Notes: a model not told the origin generated them from the sequence alone. A DNA stretch of 64,000 nucleotides from an uncultured Clostridium sp. (GCA_948438085.1 CAOJKP010000003.1:1-64000); one strand, 5' to 3'; positions 1 through 8,833 are shown, numbered from the stretch's first letter. Made by a program: numbers and translations.

Positions 1-980
1 AGAAAAGATATGCTTCATCACAAAACGGAGATGTAGGAAAAGACTTAAAAGGAAATCAATTTGTATGGATACCATGTAGTGTAGAAAATTACCATAAAAT
101 AGATTGGCAAGTAGAAAATACAAGATGGGATATAACAACAGGAGAATTAGAAAAGGAACAAGTAAAAAAGTATGGAGGATTCTATATAGGAAGATATGAG
201 GCGGGAGTTTCTGTACTAGATAAATCAACTGGAACATTTAAAGATACAGTAACATTTGGAGAAAATAGTTTAAATGGAAATGTAATAGGGTCAAGAGATA
301 GTCATAATTGGGGATGGATAAATACAAATTACTTGGCAAGAAACAGTGTAATAACAGATTTGCTTGGTCCTACATATGGAGAAAATAAAGCAAGTGGAAA
401 TATAGTAGTAAAAGCAGATAGCATACCATATTTTCATGCAGATTATTATACAGCAAAAGAAATGAGTGAAAGATTATATTCTAATAAAAATTATGTATCA
501 AGTGGACTTGTAACAGGGACTCAGTGGGATATGATGATAAAGTATTTAGAAAATAATGGAGTAGCTATTTCTGGAACTCAGTGTAATTGGGGAAATTATG
601 ATAATGTATCAATAGATGAAATAACGGGATATTACACAAATGTAGATTATATTGATGGAAGTACAGACGGATTTAAAAATGGAAGTGAATTTAAAACAGA
701 TAGTTCAACAGGTACATGCGCATTACTAACAACAGGTGCAAGTGAAAAGGTAAAAAAAATGAATTTATATGATGTAGCAGGAAATCTGTCGGAATGGACA
801 GATGAAGTAGCATATAATGGTGTAGTAGATTATGCAGAAACATATTGGAATACATTTATATCACGCGGAGGAGGATTATACCATACTTATACATCAAATC
901 AGGTGTGTTGGCGAATGAGTTATGCTGGTGTTTGTGCAGAATCTTCTCTTGGGTTTCGTCCAGTACTTTATATAAAATAA
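1..980 (+). CDS. Formylglycine-generating-enzyme-like domain protein, 3' part only
   Basis: The reading frame is open from the left edge (codons start at base 3), so the gene begins outside the window; the TTG near 333 is internal. The visible 325 residues carry FVWIP, then GGFYIGRYEAG, then YDVAGNLSEWTDE, SRGGG and the terminal GFRPVLYIK. This order is typical of the FGE/SUMF1-type C-type-lectin-like fold found at the C-terminus of many Clostridia surface proteins. Relatives I know of often begin with a pilin-like N-terminal helix, but that part is not visible. Enzymatic activity is doubtful; binding or structural display at the surface is more likely. A terminator follows directly. Confidence 0.8.
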   Translation, partial: KRYASSQNGDVGKDLKGNQFVWIPCSVENYHKIDWQVENTRWDITTGELEKEQVKKYGGFYIGRYEAGVSVLDKSTGTFKDTVTFGENSLNGNVIGSRDSHNWGWINTNYLARNSVITDLLGPTYGENKASGNIVVKADSIPYFHADYYTAKEMSERLYSNKNYVSSGLVTGTQWDMMIKYLENNGVAISGTQCNWGNYDNVSIDEITGYYTNVDYIDGSTDGFKNGSEFKTDSSTGTCALLTTGASEKVKKMNLYDVAGNLSEWTDEVAYNGVVDYAETYWNTFISRGGGLYHTYTSNQVCWRMSYAGVCAESSLGFRPVLYIK

Positions 981-984
981 ATAT

Positions 985-1017
985 CAAAAAATGATTGCAT
1001 TATGCAATCATTTTTTA
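985..1017. terminator. Bidirectional intrinsic terminator
   Basis: A 14-bp stem (986-999 pairs with 1003-1016) is flanked by A-runs and T-runs, so it can end the upstream plus-strand gene and the minus-strand gene whose stop codon lies inside it. Confidence 0.8.
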
Positions 1018-1205
1018 GTTTTAAATTTAGACTCCAAAATTCTTAAATTTGTATATATATTATATATCATAACTTGAGACAATTTTATATCTTCTTTATG
1101 TAGTAATTTATATAGCTTTTTTTCTTGATAGCAAGAATAAATAAATGAAACCATAAAAACTGCAATTATTGAAATTACAAATAAAATAATATGTATTAAT
1201 AACAT
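1008..1205 (-). CDS. Small single-membrane-segment protein, unknown
   Basis: This encodes a 65-residue protein. I chose the ATG at 1205 because GAAGGAG lies 11 bases upstream; an in-frame extension to 1271 has no such site. One hydrophobic helix (about residues 1-24, MLLIHIILF onward) is followed by a charged cytoplasmic-type tail rich in Lys. The stop codon lies within the shared terminator. I do not recognise a family. A-T-rich composition matches the chromosomal genes around it. Confidence 0.5.
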   Translation of the reverse strand: MLLIHIILFVISIIAVFMVSFIYSCYQEKKLYKLLHKEDIKLSQVMIYNIYTNLRILESKFKTKK

Positions 1206-1365
1206 AAATTTAACAACTCCTTCATTAGTAAATATTAAAATTATAATATCAAAAATAATATCAAAATTCAACCTAAAATATGAATATAGTTATTAAATCG
1301 CAAATATGATTAAATTTTAGTATAGTAATATACTATTAGAAAAATAATATATGTAGGAGGATAAT

Positions 1366-1530
1366 ATGTTTGATATACAAAAATTTAAAAATAGTACTAT
1401 ACAAACTTCAATAAGATTTCCTGATGATATATATGATGAAATTAAAAAAGTTGCAGAGGAGAATGATATGAGCATAAATAATGTTGTTATAAGCTGTGTA
1501 AAATATGCTCTAAAGAACAAAAAGAAGTAA
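1366..1530 (+). CDS. Ribbon-helix-helix DNA-binding protein (Arc/MetJ-like)
   Basis: This 54-residue gene starts with ATG after AGGAGG. The sequence has the ribbon-helix-helix layout: a short strand (TSIRFPDD), then IYDEIKKVAEEND as helix 1, then MSINNVVISCVKYAL as helix 2, ending in a Lys cluster. Such proteins dimerise and bind operator DNA, often as autoregulators or antitoxin-type repressors. No toxin partner is visible next to it; the following gene is separated by its own promoter. The family assignment rests on the pattern only. Confidence 0.7.
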   Translation: MFDIQKFKNSTIQTSIRFPDDIYDEIKKVAEENDMSINNVVISCVKYALKNKKK

Positions 1531-1551
1531 ACATAAAATCGCGAACAAGTA

Positions 1552-1580
1552 TTTACAAATTAACAAAAAAATGATATAAT
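1552..1580 (+). promoter_or_regulatory. Sigma-A-type promoter
   Basis: TTTACA (1552-1557), a 17-base spacer and TATAAT (1575-1580) lie about 40 bases upstream of the 1622 start codon. Confidence 0.65.
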
Positions 1581-1621
1581 ATAGGTATACCGATATGTTG
1601 AAGATTAAAGGAGGAATAGGT

Positions 1622-1891
1622 ATGACAGTTAAATCAATAAACAAGGAGAATATCAACGACATTACTGGCATTGATGTAGCATTATATGTAAGTGCTATGC
1701 TCATAATCGGACATCGGGGAGAAAAATGCGACATAATTACCAGAGCAAACAATGCAATAAAGAACATCCAGCATTATAATGGAAAGCTAAGAGCTTCTCA
1801 ATATGTTGAAGGGGAGAACAGCGACTGCCAGTTAATAGTTGCCTATTTTGAAGTAGAATGCTTAAAAGACGCATGGGAATTAAGCGTCTAA
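1622..1891 (+). CDS. Unknown 89-residue protein, faint SpoVS-like pattern
   Basis: AAAGGAGG precedes the ATG at 1622, which I prefer to an in-frame upstream ATG at 1595. The protein has a DVALYVSAMLIIGHRGEKCDI segment followed by ANNAIKNI, which vaguely resembles the RG...I...N.A.K pattern of SpoVS/Alba-like proteins; this is a weak similarity by eye. The gene is richer in GC than its neighbours, has its own promoter and terminator, and uses a CGG Arg codon (1715-1717), unlike the chromosomal genes here. It is probably a stand-alone acquired gene. Confidence 0.55.
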   Translation: MTVKSINKENINDITGIDVALYVSAMLIIGHRGEKCDIITRANNAIKNIQHYNGKLRASQYVEGENSDCQLIVAYFEVECLKDAWELSV

Positions 1892-1893
1892 GC

Positions 1894-1930
1894 AAGGGGA
1901 AGGGGAATCACCTTCCCCTTTCCATTTTTT
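1894..1930 (+). terminator. Strong intrinsic terminator
   Basis: A GC-rich 10-bp stem (1894-1903 with 1911-1920) is followed by a T-run at 1925-1930, directly after the stop codon. Confidence 0.85.
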
Positions 1931-2028
1931 AGATTATATTTTAGACTTTTTTGATGCACGTATTGAGCCGAGATAATAATAAATATTTTTATTTTACTTC
2001 ATCTTAGTTTTAATATAATAAAATATAT

Positions 2029-2416
2029 TTATTGCTTTTTCATTTTAGGTTTAGAAATAAGTGAAGCAATGTATCCAAAGAAAATTGCAGCAGCAATACC
2101 TCCGCGCAGCAGCTTTTGTTCCCCCAATAAATGCACCAACTAATCCAGATTTTCCAACTTCTTCAATAGCACCTTTAGCAAGAGCATTACCAAAACCAGT
2201 AAGAGGAACAGTTGCTCCACATCCTGCAAAATCAACTAAATGTTGATATATTCCTAATCCTCCAAGAACAGCACCAGTTGTAACAAAAATAACCAAAATT
2301 CTAGCAGGAGTAAGTTTTGTTTTATCTATTAAAATTTGACCAACTATACAAATTAATCCACCAACAATAAAACAACGTAACATTTGCATCCAATCTATAC
2401 TTTGTAAAAATTCCAT
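2029..2416 (-). CDS. spoVAE: Stage V sporulation protein AE (SpoVAE), one-base frameshift at 2104
   Basis: This is a membrane subunit of the SpoVA channel, which moves dipicolinic acid into the forespore and out at germination. Conserved segments include LICIVGQ, DFAGCGATVPLTGFG and GAFIGGTKAAA. At codon 105 the frame meets CGG (2104-2102) and would continue into a short unrelated tail ending at 2051. Skipping one C gives GGA GGT ATT, restoring the family ending GGIAAAIFFGYIASLISKPK with stop at 2029, for 128 residues. It follows spoVAD by 11 bases in one operon. It may be translated by +1 frameshifting, be a pseudogene, or reflect a sequence error. Confidence 0.9.
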
Positions 2417-2427
2417 ATGATTTCCTC

Positions 2428-3432
2428 CTAAATTTCTATAGAAACTGCATGAGCAATTCCTGGAATAGATTCTCCTTGTTGAGAAGTAGTGGAATTAGTT
2501 AAAGCACCAGTTGCTATTAAAAGAATTTTCTTGTATTTTTTTTCCTGTAATTGCTTAAATAAATATCCAGAAAATACTGTTGCACAACATCCACAACCAC
2601 TTCCACCAGAATGAGTGTCTTGAGTTTCTTTATCAAATATTAAAACACCACAATCATTATAATTAGACTTAATATTATAACCTTTAGTACCAGCAAGATC
2701 AATTAGAATTTCCTTACCAATATAACCTAAATCTCCAGTTAATATAGCATCATAATAACTTGGATTTCTACCAGTATCTTTAAAATGAGTAAGTAAAGTA
2801 TCTAAAGCTGCAGGTGCCATAGCTGCTCCCATATTATTTGCATCTTTAATTCCCATATCGACAATTTTACCTAAAGTTATATTAGTAATATATGGTCCAT
2901 TACCATTTTTGGAAACAATTGCAGCACCACTTCCAGTTACAGTCCATTGACTAGTTGGAGGACGTTGATTTCCTAATTCTAAAGGAAACCTAAATTGTTT
3001 TTCAGCACTACAAAAATGGCTTGAAGCAGCACAAATTGCATTAGTTCCTGCATTTCCATCTAAAAAAACTGAAGCAAGACACAAACTCTCAACAAATGTT
3101 GAGCAAGCACCAAATATTCCAATAAATGGTATATTTATATCTCGCAAACCAAAACTAGAGGATATACACTGGTTAAGTAAATCACCAGCAAAACAATAAT
3201 CAATATCACTGGAATTAATACCAGACTTAGAAACAACTGTATTAACAGTTTCCTTTATTATTTTACTTTCTGCTTTTTCCCAACTACTTTCACCCCAAAA
3301 TTCATCTTCAAGACATTGATCAAAATATTTTGCTAAAGGTCCATCAGCTTCTTTAGGGCCAACAATACTTGCAGTACTAATAATAGATACAGTATTGTCA
3401 AATTTTACAGTTTGCTTACCTATTTTTTGCAT
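2428..3432 (-). CDS. spoVAD: Stage V sporulation protein AD (SpoVAD)
   Basis: This 334-residue protein is the soluble SpoVA component with a thiolase-like fold that binds dipicolinic acid. Visible family features are GACSTFVESL, AICAASSHFCSAEKQFRFP, TVTGSGAAIVS, TGDLGYIG and HSGGSGCGCCATV. AAAGGAG stands five bases before the ATG. It lies between spoVAC and spoVAE in the standard order, so the three should be made together in the forespore. The length is normal for the family. Confidence 0.96.
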   Translation of the reverse strand: MQKIGKQTVKFDNTVSIISTASIVGPKEADGPLAKYFDQCLEDEFWGESSWEKAESKIIKETVNTVVSKSGINSSDIDYCFAGDLLNQCISSSFGLRDINIPFIGIFGACSTFVESLCLASVFLDGNAGTNAICAASSHFCSAEKQFRFPLELGNQRPPTSQWTVTGSGAAIVSKNGNGPYITNITLGKIVDMGIKDANNMGAAMAPAALDTLLTHFKDTGRNPSYYDAILTGDLGYIGKEILIDLAGTKGYNIKSNYNDCGVLIFDKETQDTHSGGSGCGCCATVFSGYLFKQLQEKKYKKILLIATGALTNSTTSQQGESIPGIAHAVSIEI

Positions 3433-3449
3433 AAAATACTCCTTTCACA

Positions 3450-3914
3450 TTAAACTAAAGTAATAGATTGGGTATTGAATATTAAATAAATAATTCCAAC
3501 GACAATTGATGCAGAAATTCCAAATACTAACACAGGACCTGCAACAGTGAACATTTTTCCACCAACACCCATAACATAACCCTCAGATTTATATTCCATA
3601 GCAGGAGATACGATAGAATTTGCAAAACCTGTTATAGGAACAAGTGAACCTGCACCTGCAAATTTTCCAATTTTATTAAAAATATTCAATCCAGTTAAGA
3701 ATGCACTTAAACCAATAAGAATAATAGAAACAATAGTATTAGAAATTTGAATTTCTAAACCTCTATACTTGCAGTAATTAAATATAAGTTGGCCAATACA
3801 GCAAATTAAACCGCCAACCCAAAAGGCGTTAAAGCAATTTTTTAAAATTGGAGAATTAGGAGATTTCTTATCCACATATTCTTGATAATCCTTTTTGGTT
3901 TCAATAGGATTCAT
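3450..3914 (-). CDS. spoVAC: Stage V sporulation protein AC (SpoVAC)
   Basis: This 154-residue integral membrane protein is the mechanosensitive-type subunit of the SpoVA channel. Four hydrophobic segments are visible, with NCFNAFWVGGLICCIGQ, KFAGAGSLVPITGFANS and GYVMGVGGKMFTVAGPV. I chose the ATG at 3914 because AAAGGAGTG sits correctly upstream; the ATG at 3932 overlaps that site. It precedes spoVAD by 17 bases. Confidence 0.95.
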   Translation of the reverse strand: MNPIETKKDYQEYVDKKSPNSPILKNCFNAFWVGGLICCIGQLIFNYCKYRGLEIQISNTIVSIILIGLSAFLTGLNIFNKIGKFAGAGSLVPITGFANSIVSPAMEYKSEGYVMGVGGKMFTVAGPVLVFGISASIVVGIIYLIFNTQSITLV

Positions 3915-3946
3915 AAAATACACTCCTTTCATATAAATAATTTATT

Positions 3947-4159
3947 TTAATCTCTGTCTCTATCTATTGTAAATGCAAGATCTAAATCAACAAAATACTC
4001 TGTTATTTTTTTTCCACTTATTACTGCATGTTGAGAAAGAATTGTAACATTTGTTAAATAATCTATAGTTTTTGAAGCTTCATTAACAGTTTGAACTATT
4101 GCATCCTTCCAAGATATTTCAGAAGATCCAGTAACTTTTAAATGTTTTTCAACTGACAT
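3947..4159 (-). CDS. Dodecin family protein
   Basis: This 70-residue protein matches the dodecin pattern: GSSEISWKDAI, VNEASKTI, then VISGKKITEYFVDLDLAF. Dodecins form hollow 12-mers that bind flavins; the Trp in SWKDA corresponds to the flavin-stacking position. CGGAGG precedes the ATG. The gene is the first of a four-gene run with spoVAC, spoVAD and spoVAE, spaced 32 bases from spoVAC, which suggests expression in the forespore. Its role there is not known to me. Confidence 0.85.
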   Translation of the reverse strand: MSVEKHLKVTGSSEISWKDAIVQTVNEASKTIDYLTNVTILSQHAVISGKKITEYFVDLDLAFTIDRDRD

Positions 4160-4358
4160 TTTATCAACCTCCGTTTTTTTATATTCTTTGGAAAGTCATC
4201 CACAATAAATGGGAGTTTCCTTAGAAAATTTTATTCATGTTTGTTTATAAAAATATATTTTCCTAAAAATAAAAAATTATGCAAAATTTATAAAAAAATG
4301 GTATAATACAATAAATTTATTAATTAAAATGATGTATAAAAGAAGGGAAAAGTAAATT

Positions 4359-5663
4359 ATGAAAATAGATTTTGCAAGAGAAATAGCACTAAAAATAATT
4401 TACAATGTAGATGAAAAAAAAGCATATTCAAATATTTTATTAGATGAATTTTTAAATGAAAATAGACAAAAATTAAACATAAAAGATGTAAATTTTATTT
4501 CAGAAATTGTTTATGGTGTAATTTCAAAAAAATTAACATTAGATGTAATTATAAAAAAATATTCGAATATAAAATTAAATAAAATTTCAAAATGGACACT
4601 AAATATCCTAAGAATTGGAGCATATCAAATAATATTTTTAGATAAGGTTCCAAAATCTGCAGCTGTTAATGAATGCGTGAATTTAGCCAAAAAATACAAT
4701 TATAAATCTGCAAATTTTGTTAATGCTATTTTAAGAAAAATAGAAAAGAAAGACTATGAAGAAATAGATAAAATAACTGATATTATTGAAAGACTATCAA
4801 AAAAATATTCTATGCCTGAATGGATTGTTAAAGAACTATTTAAAGAATATGAAATTGATATTTTAGAACAAATATTAAAAGTTTTTAATGAAAAACCAGT
4901 TACAACAATTAGGATTAACAATTTAAAAACAACAAAAGAAGAAGTAAAAGAAATATTAAGAAAAAGTAATATTGAACATATAGATGTAGATAAATCCGAC
5001 TTTTTACATTTAAAAGGAATAAAAGATATATCTAATTTAGAGATATTTAAAGATGGATATATAACAGTTCAAGATATTGGAGCAGGAGCGATTGTAAAAA
5101 TGTTACAGCCTAAGGAAAATGAAAAAGTTTTAGATGCATGTAGTGCTCCAGGAGGAAAAACAACATATATAGCACAAATGATGAATAATAAAGGTCAAAT
5201 AATAGCATGGGATTTATATCCCAATAGATTAAATTTGGTTGCAGAAAATGCAAAAAGACTGGGGATAGATATTATAAAAACACAAGCAAAAGATGCAACA
5301 ATATTTGATAGTAAATATGTAGAAAAATTTGACAAAATTTTATTAGATGTACCATGTCTTGGATTAGGAGTAATAAAAAGAAAACCAGATATAAAATGGC
5401 AAAAAAAAGAAACTGATATAGAAGAAATTACAAAAATTCAAATAAAGATTTTACAAAATTGTTTTTACTATTTAAAAAAGGGTGGAAATTTGGTATATTC
5501 AACTTGCAGTATTTTAAAAGATGAAAATGAAGATATTATAAAACTATTTGTCGAAGAATGTAGAAAAAATAACCAAGAAATAAAAATTTTAGAATCAAAA
5601 AAAATAATTCCAAACACTTTAAATGATGGATTTTATATGTGCAAAATATGTAAGGAACTGTAA
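4359..5663 (+). CDS. rsmB: 16S rRNA (cytosine-967-C5)-methyltransferase
   Basis: This 434-residue enzyme methylates C967 of 16S rRNA using S-adenosylmethionine. The N-terminal third (to about residue 135) is a NusB-like RNA-binding domain. The methyltransferase domain shows VQDIGAGA, LDACSAPGGKT (SAM binding), then DVPCLGLGV with the first catalytic Cys, RKPDIKW, and YSTCSIL with the second Cys. The usual PCSGLG reads PCLGLG here. It is monocistronic: a promoter-like TATAAT is at 4302-4307 and its stop codon lies in a terminator. Confidence 0.95.
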   Translation: MKIDFAREIALKIIYNVDEKKAYSNILLDEFLNENRQKLNIKDVNFISEIVYGVISKKLTLDVIIKKYSNIKLNKISKWTLNILRIGAYQIIFLDKVPKSAAVNECVNLAKKYNYKSANFVNAILRKIEKKDYEEIDKITDIIERLSKKYSMPEWIVKELFKEYEIDILEQILKVFNEKPVTTIRINNLKTTKEEVKEILRKSNIEHIDVDKSDFLHLKGIKDISNLEIFKDGYITVQDIGAGAIVKMLQPKENEKVLDACSAPGGKTTYIAQMMNNKGQIIAWDLYPNRLNLVAENAKRLGIDIIKTQAKDATIFDSKYVEKFDKILLDVPCLGLGVIKRKPDIKWQKKETDIEEITKIQIKILQNCFYYLKKGGNLVYSTCSILKDENEDIIKLFVEECRKNNQEIKILESKKIIPNTLNDGFYMCKICKEL

Positions 5664-5688
5664 TATTACAAGCATATTACAGTTCCTT
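5652..5688 (+). terminator. Intrinsic terminator of rsmB
   Basis: A perfect 15-bp stem (5652-5666 with 5674-5688) includes the rsmB stop codon. The T-run after it is short. Confidence 0.6.
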
Positions 5689-5707
5689 TACAATTAAGTG
5701 AAAAGTA

Positions 5708-5735
5708 TTGACTTTTTTGGTAAAAAATATAGAAT
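5708..5735 (+). promoter_or_regulatory. Candidate promoter of the type IV pilus operon
   Basis: TTGACT (5708-5713), 16 bases and TAGAAT (5730-5735) lie upstream of the first pilus gene, leaving a leader of roughly 120 bases before the ATG. Confidence 0.45.
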
Positions 5736-5864
5736 TATAATATATTAAAGTAAAATATGCATAATTATGTTCATGAATATTTTGCTAAATATAATAATTT
5801 AAAACAGTATTAAAATTATTTAATTAAATATAATAATTTTGAAATTTAAAACAAAGGAGTAAAA

Positions 5865-7502
5865 ATGTCAACTTGTCTAGGTTTATATGTTGAAAAGAAT
5901 ATAGTTAAATATGCTAAAGTAACAAAAGATAATGACATTGTTAAAATCGATTCCTTTGGCATTAAATTTTATGACAAATTACAAGATGCAATAAAACAAA
6001 TTATAGAAGAAACATATAGCTACAAAATACCTATAAGTATTAATATAACAGAAGAAGTATATAATTACTTTTATGTTTTTAGTTTATTAAATAAAAAAGA
6101 TATACAAAATGTTATAAATACTGAGTTTGAATCAATTTGCTATGAAAATAACATTAATAAAGATGCAATAGAAGCAAGATATGTTCTTACTAATGAAGAA
6201 TCTGATAAAGATAAAATAAAAGTAATACATGTTTCTGCAAATAAAGCTGATATAGCAAAAAAATTACAACAATTGGAAGGATATAGGGTAACATGTATAT
6301 CACCTATAGGTACAAGTATAGGAAATTTAATAGATTTAAATAAAAAAGAAAATATTGCAATTGTAAATATAGAAGATAGAACAACATTAACTACAATTAC
6401 AAATGAAAAAATTTCAAATATAGAAATAATTGATGAAGGAATTACAGAAGCATTAGAAAAAATATGTATAAAAGAAAACTCATACTCAAAAGCATATGAA
6501 ATATGTAAAAATACAACAATATATACAAATCAAGGTAAAGACTTACAATATGAAGAAGAAAATGAATATATAGAAGATATAATGCCTATTTTATATAATA
6601 TTGTTACTACAGTAAAAAAATTACTTGATAATAATTTAACTAAAATAGATAGGTTATATATTACTGGAACAGCATCTGTAATAAACAATATAGATATTTA
6701 CTTTCAAGAATATTTAACCAATATAAGATGTGAAATATTAAAACCCTATTTTCTACAAAATATCAAAACAAAAGTAAATATAAAAGACTATATAGAAGTA
6801 AATTCACCAGTATCACTTGCATTACAAGGATTAGGTGAAGGCGTAAAAGCTATGAACTTCAAAAAAGAATCTATTATGGATAAATTACCACAATGGTTAA
6901 CACAAGATGTTGGTGGAGGAAAGGTTTTAAAAAATAAAGAAGGAAAACCAAAAAAATTAAACTATAATGGATCTTTTGATTTTAGTAGATACTTTAAAAA
7001 TTTTGATAGATATCTTGTAAGATGCATTTGTGCAATATTAAGCTTAATTATTATATATTCTTGTTTTGGAATATTTATAAATAATAGGATAGATGCAAAG
7101 CAAAAAGAAATTGAAAGTACAATAGCAATTGCAGAAAAAGAAATAAACAAAATAGAAACAAGCACGCAAAAATTAAAGGATAATACTTCAAAATATATAA
7201 ATATGAGACAAAGACTAGAAGAACTAAATGCAAAAATCACACAAAAAAAGAAAGTAAAAAAAGCAATTCCAACTTTAATGAATCAATTAATGTCAGTAAT
7301 ACCTAAAGAAGTTCAGTTAACATCAGTACAAAACAATACAGGTACTCATATAATAATAGATGCTCAAGCAGAAAGATACGAACAATTAGGTTATTTTATA
7401 TCAAAAATAAAAAATGATGGAATTCTTACTAATATTGTTTCAGATAAAGGACAAAAACAAGGAGGAGTTGTAAGAGTAACTATAGAAGGTGAGTTGCCAT
7501 GA
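5865..7502 (+). CDS. PilM-PilN fusion, type IV pilus assembly platform
   Basis: This 545-residue protein joins two usually separate parts. Residues 1 to about 335 look like PilM, an actin-fold cytoplasmic protein (CLGLYVEKN start, IVNIEDRTT, LYITGTASV). Near residue 385 a membrane helix (CICAILSLIIIYSCFGIF) is followed by a coiled coil (about 410-465) and a small C-terminal domain, which is the layout of PilN. In other bacteria PilM binds the short N-terminus of PilN, so a fusion is functionally sensible. It starts the pilus operon and overlaps the next gene by four bases (ATGA). Confidence 0.85.
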   Translation: MSTCLGLYVEKNIVKYAKVTKDNDIVKIDSFGIKFYDKLQDAIKQIIEETYSYKIPISINITEEVYNYFYVFSLLNKKDIQNVINTEFESICYENNINKDAIEARYVLTNEESDKDKIKVIHVSANKADIAKKLQQLEGYRVTCISPIGTSIGNLIDLNKKENIAIVNIEDRTTLTTITNEKISNIEIIDEGITEALEKICIKENSYSKAYEICKNTTIYTNQGKDLQYEEENEYIEDIMPILYNIVTTVKKLLDNNLTKIDRLYITGTASVINNIDIYFQEYLTNIRCEILKPYFLQNIKTKVNIKDYIEVNSPVSLALQGLGEGVKAMNFKKESIMDKLPQWLTQDVGGGKVLKNKEGKPKKLNYNGSFDFSRYFKNFDRYLVRCICAILSLIIIYSCFGIFINNRIDAKQKEIESTIAIAEKEINKIETSTQKLKDNTSKYINMRQRLEELNAKITQKKKVKKAIPTLMNQLMSVIPKEVQLTSVQNNTGTHIIIDAQAERYEQLGYFISKIKNDGILTNIVSDKGQKQGGVVRVTIEGELP

Positions 7503-8116
7503 AAAAAGTAATATTGATATTAATACTTATTATTCTAATAATCTTAGGATATATCATTTTAACTAAAGGACTAAGTGTTAGTGTTTTAAATATAGACATT
7601 CTTTCAATACAACAAATAAAAAATAAGAATGAAAAATTAGAACAAAGCTTACAAAAAGTATCTGCATTAACAAGTTCAGATTACCCTAAAGCGATTGTAG
7701 AATTAACAGACAATTCAAAAAAATTAATTATAGAAAAAGAAGCATATGCAAATTTAGCTGCTGTAAGTACAAACGAAGATATAGTTACTGCAACATTTGT
7801 TGAAAAACATAACTTAGAACATTTATGGGTTAAAATAGGAAATTATGCAACTAAAAATGGAATTATTTTAAAACTTGAAATAGCAACAGGAAGTTCAACA
7901 GGAGCATACAATTTGAATTTCACATTAAATGGTAAATATGTTTCTATATCTGAATTTATTGCACAATTAGAAGATGATTCAACATTAGAATTTAAAATAG
8001 AAAACTTTAAATTAGTTCCAGGAAATGTATCTGATTCAAGTTCTGATACAGAGAATTTACAAGCAACATTTACAGTTAAGGATATAGCAATAAATATGGA
8101 AAAAACCGAGAATTAG
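7499..8116 (+). CDS. PilO-like type IV pilus alignment protein
   Basis: The 205-residue product has an N-terminal membrane helix (residues about 3-22), a coiled coil around residues 45-65, and a globular C-terminal part. Its size, topology and position directly after the PilM-PilN fusion match PilO, which pairs with PilN to link the cytoplasmic motor platform to the pilus. Sequence similarity to known PilO is too low for me to be certain. The ATG overlaps the previous stop region. Confidence 0.75.
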   Translation: MKKVILILILIILIILGYIILTKGLSVSVLNIDILSIQQIKNKNEKLEQSLQKVSALTSSDYPKAIVELTDNSKKLIIEKEAYANLAAVSTNEDIVTATFVEKHNLEHLWVKIGNYATKNGIILKLEIATGSSTGAYNLNFTLNGKYVSISEFIAQLEDDSTLEFKIENFKLVPGNVSDSSSDTENLQATFTVKDIAINMEKTEN

Positions 8117-8135
8117 AAGAAAGGAAAACTATACT

Positions 8136-8546
8136 ATGTTTAAAACTATATTTAGAGAAACAGCAATAATACTTTTATTAATAATGATAATAGCATTAGT
8201 GTTAGGGGTAACTTTATATGATTATATACCTACAGGAAAAGTAGTTCCTATTATAGAGTCATATGAAATACCAGATAATATTAAAAATGAAGTAAATGAA
8301 AGCATACAAGATAATGAAAGCCAAACAGTAATAACATATCAAATAAATGAAGAAGACCTAATAAATTACGAAAAAGGAAAGGATTATGAAAAAGGAAAAA
8401 TCAATCCATTTTCAAAAAATTCAACTGAGCCAGTAGTTGCAGATCAAGGTACAACCAATACCACACAAACTAATAGTTCAATATCGAATAATACAACAAC
8501 AGATAATACAACACAGCCAGATAATCAAAATACAGGTCTAAAATAA
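8136..8546 (+). CDS. Pilus operon membrane protein with Asn/Thr-rich tail
   Basis: The 136-residue protein has one membrane helix (residues about 9-30) followed by an outward-facing segment with IPTGKVVPI, YEIPDNI and the phrase KGKINPFSKN, then a low-complexity Thr/Asn/Gln tail. The INPF phrase and the position after PilO recall the small PilP-type subunits, but single-membrane bacteria lack the secretin PilP binds. I do not assign a family. It is 19 bases after pilO in the operon. Confidence 0.6.
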   Translation: MFKTIFRETAIILLLIMIIALVLGVTLYDYIPTGKVVPIIESYEIPDNIKNEVNESIQDNESQTVITYQINEEDLINYEKGKDYEKGKINPFSKNSTEPVVADQGTTNTTQTNSSISNNTTTDNTTQPDNQNTGLK

Positions 8547-8608
8547 TTGTGGCTATATTTATTTTATATAGATATACAAAATAAAAATATATTAAGGAGG
8601 AATTTTTT

Positions 8609-8833
8609 ATGTTAAAACAACAAAAAGGTATTACATTAGTAGCATTAATTATTACAATAATAGTTCTATTAATCTTAGCAGGTGTAACAATATCACTAGT
8701 TTTAGGAGATAATGGAATTTTAAATCATGCAGAAGATGCTGGAGACAGATATCAAAACGCTGCAAGAAATGAAGCAAAAGGATTAAATGCAGTTGGAAAT
8801 TGGATGGACAACCTAGTAGAAAATTTAGACTAA
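8609..8833 (+). CDS. Very short type IV pilin, probable main subunit
   Basis: The 74-residue prepilin has the leader MLKQQKG followed by ITLVALIITIIVLLILAGV, so PilD-type cleavage after Gly7 would leave 67 residues. The mature protein is essentially one long helix, with no room for the usual globular head. Mature position 5 is Ala instead of the conserved Glu. A strong AAGGAGG site precedes the ATG and a large hairpin follows the stop, as expected for an abundant subunit. It sits mid-operon ahead of the peptidase gene. Confidence 0.88.
   Translation: MLKQQKGITLVALIITIIVLLILAGVTISLVLGDNGILNHAEDAGDRYQNAARNEAKGLNAVGNWMDNLVENLD

Noticed and set aside
333-980. Independent gene starting at TTG 333
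   Set aside because: The frame is open to the left edge and the FGE-like domain begins upstream (FVWIP, IGRYEAG), so 333 is internal.
4170-4300. A sigma-G-like promoter upstream of the dodecin-spoVA operon (TGAATA ... CATTTAT on the minus strand)
   Set aside because: The spacer is about 20 bases, too long for sigma-G, and the -10 match is weak, so I did not list it.
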